Of a DNA stretch of 64,000 nucleotides, positions 57,917-64,000 are shown one piece after another. The notes under the pieces were generated by a model. That model had not been told where the DNA came from. It was given only the letters and a program-made list of their open reading frames with translations, and made no database searches. The stretch lies in NCBI GenBank assembly GCA_018343915.1, contig JABRWF010000005.1, forward strand, positions 2,019,001-2,083,000, given 5' to 3'. The DNA comes from Agroathelia rolfsii. Its lineage: Eukaryota > Basidiomycota > Agaricomycetes > Amylocorticiales > Amylocorticiaceae. The first letter of the stretch is position 1. Every line of letters begins with the position of its first letter. The translations under genes were made by a program, and so were the position numbers.

Positions 57917-58512
57917 ACTCTCCGCATTGGCGTTCGCAGCGCCCGGACTCTGACGGTTCCGGCCAACAACATCTCCTTTCTTGGTCATCCCTTCCATCGG
58001 ATGCTTGTATACTGTACGAAGAATAATCTCTCTGTAGGGCTTATCGTACGTTCCTACTTACGCAGCTCATTATTAAGAAAAAAGAAAAGATAGAAAAGGT
58101 TTGTGTAAATCAGTTTGTTTTTAGTTACATAGGTAGTAGTCCGTAGACAGAAAAATAAAGTGTCTTATGTATGTACATAGGTTGAATGATTTGATAGTAT
58201 CGTGTCTAGAATACGGATGTGAATTTGATAAATAATAACGGGAGTGAGGTGTGTGCACATGGAGTTGAGGGTCATATGAACCCGTATATCGGAGGTATTC
58301 CGTATATTGGCTAATAATAATACTTACACCAATAAGTATTTCCAATATTTCTCCAGCCTGAAAGCGCCTCTTGTCTTCAGCTTTGGTCTCCTCCTTACAG
58401 CCAATCAGGCCAACCCACGATCCCTACCCCAAGTGCACCATACCTTCCTATTCTCGCATAGTACCATAGACATTGTGCTCTTCTTGCTCGCTCGGCAGCT
58501 CTCTCAAGGCAA
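57626..58512. other. Intergenic region, pyrimidine-rich 3' flank of the Smr gene
   Basis: 887 bp with a pyrimidine-rich part (57760-57920), a CT microsatellite and then A/T-rich sequence. No gene supported, although the start of the downstream transporter gene is uncertain and may lie in its last 200 bp. Confidence 0.5.
57866..57914 (+). repeat. (CT)n microsatellite
   Basis: About 24 uninterrupted CT units starting roughly 240 bp after the Smr gene stop codon. Confidence 0.95.
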
Positions 58513-61500
58513 ATGCAGGCATCGCACGCCAGCTTGAATGGTCTCACTCCGGCGCGGTTATCTAAGGCGTATGCATAATTCACTTATAGACACCCACTCT
58601 CCCAAACAGGCGGGCAAAAACATTCTTCTGCTGCTCGCCACTTCAGTTTAACACATGCCTCAATATACTAAAGCTAGTGTTCTGGCATATGCAGGATACC
58701 GACCCATCTCGTCCCGCAAGCACTATTCTCAAATGTGCTCCTGGCTCTGGCCCTCTTCGCGGGCAAGGAATGGTTACTTGATCTCAACGTGGGCATCTTC
58801 TGGGCCCTCTTGCGCGTATTAGCACTCGGAGGGCTTGCTGTTGTGTTATGGCAAGCTTTTACGGGTGAGCTGTCTAAGAAGAAGAATGTCGAGGTATGTA
58901 TTGTGCTACGCCATCCAATTTATCTACATTTGATTAAAATGTTGCTTGGTTTAGTGGTCTGTGCTTGGATTATCTTCTCTATTGCTATTTGTCCAAATGG
59001 CTTCGCTCTTCACTGCTCTTTACCGATTGCCTACTCTGAGGTACGTTGCGTCCTGTCTTGGTCTATCGCTCCCGTTTGACGGAGGAATGATTTCAGGGTT
59101 ATTCTCTTCACTCACTTCTCTGCGTTATGGTTCAAGACTATTTTAGAGCCCACATCTGTATGGCATCTATATCTATATCTTCATCTCTCTGGGTCGTTCG
59201 CTAACGGACTAACCCGACATAGTTTCAGCGGTCGCTCACTGTCATGGCCGCCTTTCTCCTATCATTTGGTTACATCCTCCGTCACTCGTCCGAACCAATA
59301 TCGGACATCTTTATCTCACATGGCGCGCTCGTTCTTCATGGATTAACATCCATCTTCCTCGAGCATACAGAGGGCATCCTCAAGAACAGCCTCGGCCAGA
59401 ATCTTGCCACGGGTGCATCTACATTGGGAGCAGCGTTTATTGGGTTACCACTATACACGTTCCGTAAAGTTGCTGTCCGTATTTTCGCTACTGCTTTGAA
59501 CTCTTACTTTTAATGATTCTCATACGCCACTTTCGTTGCAGTTCCACTGGCCCGAGTCACCCCAATTACCACTTTACTCTCTTGTGGCTATCCCCCTACT
59601 GTCCTTTGTTCTCCTCCACCAAGTTCCCAAAACGAACCGCACGCTTTCCTCGCTCTCGTATGGTCGACAATACTTTATCTTATCATACCCCACCGCATTT
59701 ATTCTCGCGGCCGTCCTTGGCCCGTTAGCTTTCTCCCAATCGGCCAGCTGGGCTGATCTTGTCATCGGCGCATTGCTTTATTACGGTCCGTGCATGCGTT
59801 CACAAAGCCCACCTTTCTGTATGGCTCGCTTATACACGACTTTATTATATAGGCATGCAACCGAGGAATATTCGCAATATGGAAACCAGCCCACGCACGC
59901 CTACATCGCGTTTGATCCGGACGTACATGAAGACCATCCTCTCGAATCCAGAGTCACGCAAGATTTTCTATTTCTTGATGTTGAATATGGCGTATATGCT
60001 TGTCCAGATGCTTTATGGTGTTTGGACAAATAGTCTTGGGTTGATTTCTGATGGTAAGATTATTTTGTATTCCCTCTTTTCTGCTTTATATGCATTTATT
60101 GAACGATCAATTTTCTTTCTTTCTTTGGTTTAAGCTATTCACATGGCGTTTGATTGTATGGCCATTGGTGTGGGTCTCTTTGCATCTGTTATGGCGACGC
60201 GACCGCCTAACGAGCAATTCACCTATGGGTAAGGAGAAAGGGGTTGACTCCATATCTTTATACGTGCTGACGATTTTCCTGATGCTTGGTGCCCAGCTAT
60301 GGCCGGATTGAAACTCTCTCGGGTTTTGCGAATGGCATTTTTCTCATCTTGATTTCAATATTTATTGTTTTTGAGGCTATAGAGAGATTGTAAGCATGAC
60401 AAGCTTGCTTTTCGGTCTATCTCAATTAAGCATCCTCTTTTTCTGCTTACAGGTTAGAACCACCGGAGATGAATACGAGCCAGCTCCTGCTCGTGAGCTC
60501 TGTAGGTTTGGGGGTGAATCTTTTTGGCATGTTCGCTATGGGTGGGCATCATCATGTAAGTAATACTTATACTCTCCCGTGGATTTTGTTCATTCTGGTA
60601 ATGTATGTGTCTAGGGGCCTGGTCATTCTCATTCACATGGTCACTCGCATAGCTCCCACTCTCATGCGTCTCATTCCCATGCATCTCACTCTCATGCATC
60701 GCATGATCATGCCAATGGACACGGCCACTCACACGCATCTTCGCCGCCATCGCCGACTGCAATCAACGGGCATGCTCATTCCCATTCTCATTCGCACGGC
60801 TCCGTGCCTTCGCCGTTGAAAATAACCCGTTCGCATTCGCACGAGGCGTCTCTGCCCGAACCTGGGTTCACGCCCATGGAGGCTCATTTCACCTTTCCGC
60901 AGATGAAGGTCAATGGTCTGCCCGTGAATGAGGATGATGATGCGGACCATCATTCTTCCGAGTGTGGGGATCATGAACATGAGCTTGATCACAGCCATTC
61001 GCACTCGCATTCGCATTCGCATTCGCATTCTCACTCTCACTCTCACTCGCCTACGGAGTCTACACACTCGCATGTTCATTCACCTACAGAATCTATCCAT
61101 TCACATTCACACTCACCGACCGAGTCGCGCCATCCATCTACGACAAATCACAAAAAGCGGCTGTCTATTTCAACGCTTGACCTCACACATGATGATCATC
61201 ACCACGATCATGACCATCATCACGAAGCTGCCCCCACGAACGGCAGTGCTCCTAACGGCATTATGCGCCGGCCCAGTGCACTCGAGCTCAAAGGTCATCT
61301 CCGCGACGACTTTGTGGGCCCGTCACCCCTGACGCCCAACTACCGTTTCGGGCATGACGAGCATTTTGTTGTGCACCACGGTGGTACAGGGGACAGTGGT
61401 GAGAATGGACATGCACCCAACTTGCATGATCATTCGCATGCACATGGGCACCATCATGAGGGACATAGTCATAATATGCGGGGTGTGTTTTTGCATGTTA

Positions 61501-62154
61501 TGGCAGTAAGTTACATCTCTATTCTGAATATTAATAAGCTTTTTTTTTTCTTACTAATGTTTACTAATAGGACACATTGGGCTCGGTAGGCGTCATCGTA
61601 TCGACGTTACTCATCCAGATATACGGCTGGACCGGATTTGACCCAATTGCGTCGCTATTCATTGCCATTATGATCGCGGCGAGCGTGATTCCGCTTGTAA
61701 TTGATACAGGCAGGATATTATGTCTCAATGTAGACAATGACCGCGAATCTGGCATTCGCGATGCATTAGCAGAGGTACGTTGGTCGAACGGTCTACGCTT
61801 GCAGGAGGAACAGATCTCTCTCCCCATGGCGTCTTTCTTCCGCTTATGAAAGAAACTAATTATGACTGGCTTGACCGTATTCAGCTCCCTCATATCGATG
61901 GCCTCGCTGCCTTCACCTCACCACGCTTCTGGCCAAAAGACTCATCAAGTTTGATTGGCTCCATCCGCATCCAGCTTGAGCCCTCAGCGGCGTCACGGCA
62001 CGACCCCGCGGGCCCGCACTCAAGTGTGAAGAGGACGTACGCAAACATGGACCGTGTCGTGGGCGCTGTGGATACTCTCCTCCGAAGTCGTATCTCCGGG
62101 TTGGAAGAGTTGACGATTCAGGTGGAGGAGGTGCACCTGCCTATGAGAGCGTGA
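58513..62154 (+). CDS. MSC2: MSC2-like CDF zinc transporter with large His-rich loop
   Basis: Cation diffusion facilitator of the Msc2/ZnT5-7 class, zinc:proton antiporters of the ER/Golgi. Extra N-terminal helices (VLLALALFAGKEW, VLGLSSLLLFVQMA, MAAFLLSFGYILRHSSEPIS and others) precede the CDF core, typical of Msc2 and ZnT5. The core starts FLMLNMAYMLVQMLYGVWTN; zinc-site motif HMAFD in SDAIHMAFDCMAIG (about 60130-60165) and HVMAD in GVFLHVMADTLGSVGVIVST (about 61490-61590) supply the tetrahedral HxxxD pair. Between helices 4 and 5 lies a His-rich loop of about 290 residues (GHSHSH, SHASHSHASHSH, long HS repeats). The end is the cytosolic ferredoxin-like domain to MRA at 62154. About ten introns. 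The start is uncertain: a probable ATG at 58513-58515 would need a short first exon. Core and motifs are certain. Confidence 0.85.
60993..61056 (+). repeat. CAttcg/CActc hexanucleotide repeat in the His-rich loop
   Basis: Tandem CATTCG and TCTCAC units coding alternating His-Ser. The repeat is in frame with the transporter. Such tracts often vary in length between strains. Confidence 0.85.
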
Positions 62155-62548
62155 TTCTGGACACTTGTGCTCTTTGTTTGGGTTGCTGTTACTATTCATC
62201 GCTTTTAGTTTTTGCTGCTTCCTAGTCCTCCAGTCATGTGCTTACTGGTGCTTTCTTGCTTTGTCTCCTTTTTTTCATCTATGTTGGCATTTTTGTGGAT
62301 CTGGTTCAGCTTCTCAAGTTTATGTTCTTTGCATACTGTAGGAGGCCGTAATGTGTAGGTTCTTTTTCGGATGGAGGAGGTCCATACGAGTGCTACTCGC
62401 TGCTTAACAATTACCGCTCATTGTTTGAATCTATATTGTCTCATTCCCGAAGTTGATTGGCATAGTGATCACTATTACGGTATACGAATTCGAAGGTTTG
62501 CAACCTGAAATGCACACGCTACAGATACAATCCGTGGGGTTTTGGAAG
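62155..62548. other. Convergent intergenic region
   Basis: 394 bp between the transporter stop and the BBC1-like gene stop. Nothing recognised. Confidence 0.5.
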
Positions 62549-64000
62549 CTACACAGAAAATACATCTACGCCTTCAGGCATACGCACTTCAATACTCGTA
62601 CCTAAATACTCTTCCATACCCACTACACGATAAACGTATACCTCCTCCACGCTCATATCACCGAAATCGTACGTTGTCCGACGCGCGATATCGCCCACGC
62701 GCTGTTCCACAACCTGTATCTCGCCAAGGCGTGCCTCATGTCCATCAGCAACATGGGATCCCAGAGGCTCAGAGTCCCGTGTAACAATCGCATCCTGCAT
62801 AGGCATGAAGACATACCCGTTTTCATAAGGCATGCGCGCGTTCATCAACTGGATCACGTCTCCGCGGCGTAGGCAAGTGTCACCTCCGCGCCATACACCC
62901 GATCCCTTTTTAGAAGAGAAGATCAAGTGTCCGTGTTTATACCACAAGCTAGGACATGGTGGGGGCATGTAATCAAACTGTTTGAAATACTCTATCGCTT
63001 CGCGTCCGAGGAAGCCAGAGCCTTGGCAGGCGCTATTGGCGTCTGCGTAGGTCTCCGCAAATATCGCTACGGTCTCGCCATATGTCTCATGTGCGGCCAA
63101 GAGTGCAGCGCGGTCCATTGTGTTGGGGGGTAAGCGCCAATGTGCACTGCGCTCACGGGGGGGAGAGGAAGGTGTAGAAGGGTTAAAGGTGACAGTATAC
63201 CAGCATATACTCAGGTCTACGAAGAACACGCAGGCAAAGATGGTTTTGTTATTTGGTCCGTATTGTTGGTAACCGGATTGAATGAACGTATCTGAGAGGC
63301 TGAGAAGAGGAGGGTACTGGGATTGGGTGTACCATGGGGCATCGTCATCACTATCCCATGATGTGGTTGGAGCGAAGTAGCGTGCGAGTTCTTCAGCGGA
63401 GCATTGAGCAGGTCTTGTACGGCTGGCGATTGGTGGCTGTCCTCGATACGACGTTGGATCATAAAGAAAGGAGATAGAAGCAGCATGTTCATGTTCTGAA
63501 GATTGATCGTATCGGGCTGAACTCAATCACGTACAGGAGCTCCACGACTAGGGGGTGGTGGTTGACGGATAGGGCTCGGAGAATGTGTAGACACTGGCCT
63601 TGGCCTTATAGGCACTTTTCCACCTGTATACCTAGCGAAGAATTCGTCCAGCCAGGCAAAGAATGTCTGCTTGTCGTCCTCAGATAGATTTGACCAATCA
63701 ATTCTGTCTGCTGTCATAACTGCACCCTGCTCGTCTTCAATCCGATAGCCAAACAAAGGGGACTCTTTGGGTCGACTATGATAAGAAATTGGAGGTGGAG
63801 ATGGACCGGATTGTGCTGTCTGTACACCCGGTCGCGAGCGCGATGCTACAGGCGGCGGTGGACCAGGCGACACTGGGTTTGAACTCGTGGTATAGCGGGG
63901 AGGTGTATCGTCATGAGAGAGATCGACACTTTGTTGTGGTGTACGATCTATGCTTCTACGGTTACTGTAGTCGATACTCGTGCGTGCTGGGGGAGGCTGG
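62549..64000 (-). CDS. BBC1/AIM3-type C-terminal domain protein (5' end outside window)
   Basis: The last part of a longer protein, probably of the Bbc1/Aim3 cytoskeletal (actin patch) family. The upstream part (63960-63530) is Pro/Ser-rich, with a small helical module DWSNLSEDDKQTFFAWLDEFFARYTGG split here by length only; then a 35-nt GT..AG intron (63494-63528) leads into the papain-like C-terminal domain: CSAEELARYFAPTTSWDS, TIFACVFFVDLSICWYTVTF, ETYGETVAIFAETYADANSA, GREAIEYFKQFDYMPPPCPS, HGHLIF, and CLRRGDVIQLMNARMP, ending GVDVFSV at 62549. In the family this domain is thought to be a protein-binding, cysteine-protease-like fold. A cysteine usual at the start of the helix before REAIEYF appears lost (low certainty). 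SH3 or other N-terminal domains would lie beyond 64000. Confidence 0.7.

Noticed and set aside
60729..61079. Antisense 116-codon frame with Arg-Val/Arg-Met repeats
   Set aside because: It is the reverse complement of the His-Ser repeat in the zinc transporter; no family features.

Overview
The window is a piece of nuclear genome from a filamentous basidiomycete. Every gene is broken by many short GT..AG introns (mostly about 45-70 nt). The gene content is typical of Agaricomycetes: a DUF6534 seven-helix membrane protein, a CYP5150-like P450, a Zn2Cys6 regulator, a GH95 enzyme and a Ty3/Gypsy element. The style resembles Rhizoctonia/Ceratobasidium, but that is only an impression. No RNA genes or CRISPR arrays were seen.

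Layout. Positions 1-2240 (minus): a BRAP2/ETP1-type RING ubiquitin ligase, cut by the window edge. 2511-4955 (minus): a cytochrome P450. 6058-13919 (plus): a 7.86-kb LTR retrotransposon with 250-bp LTRs I read as identical and a 5-bp target duplication (CCTGG); its single gag-pol frame carries two in-frame TAG stops. 14437-16332 (plus): DUF6534 membrane protein. 17281-27475 (all minus): a block of housekeeping genes, namely GDT1 ion transporter, LSM6, the autophagy protease ATG4, a Rab-like GTPase with a very large insertion, and the mitochondrial helicase MRH4. 27505-37018 (plus): a tandem duplication of about 4-5 kb, each copy carrying a GH95 (alpha-fucosidase family) gene. The first copy has lost about 1.2 kb of its catalytic core; the second reads through as an intact spliced gene.

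37472-51811 (minus): a secreted Ser/Thr-rich protein with a CBM19-like module, the replication-repair scaffold MUS7/MMS22, a LYC1-type lysine acetyltransferase with an apparent frameshift in a T8 run, and a Zn2Cys6 transcription factor whose zinc cluster is divided among microexons. 52501-62154 (plus): TSR4/PDCD2-type ribosome assembly chaperone, a CCCH-DUF1771-Smr protein, and an MSC2-like CDF zinc transporter with a huge His-rich loop. 62549 to the window end (minus): a BBC1/AIM3-type C-terminal domain protein, incomplete at its 5' end.

Most genes work independently in basic cell functions. The accessory part is the retrotransposon, the P450, the GH95 pair and the CBM19-like protein. The most distinctive observations are the dense use of microexons (11-30 bp), the broken but apparently recent retrotransposon with a long extra C-terminal domain, the GH95 duplication with a defined deletion, and the LYC1 frameshift. 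I found no convincing wholly new biological system.
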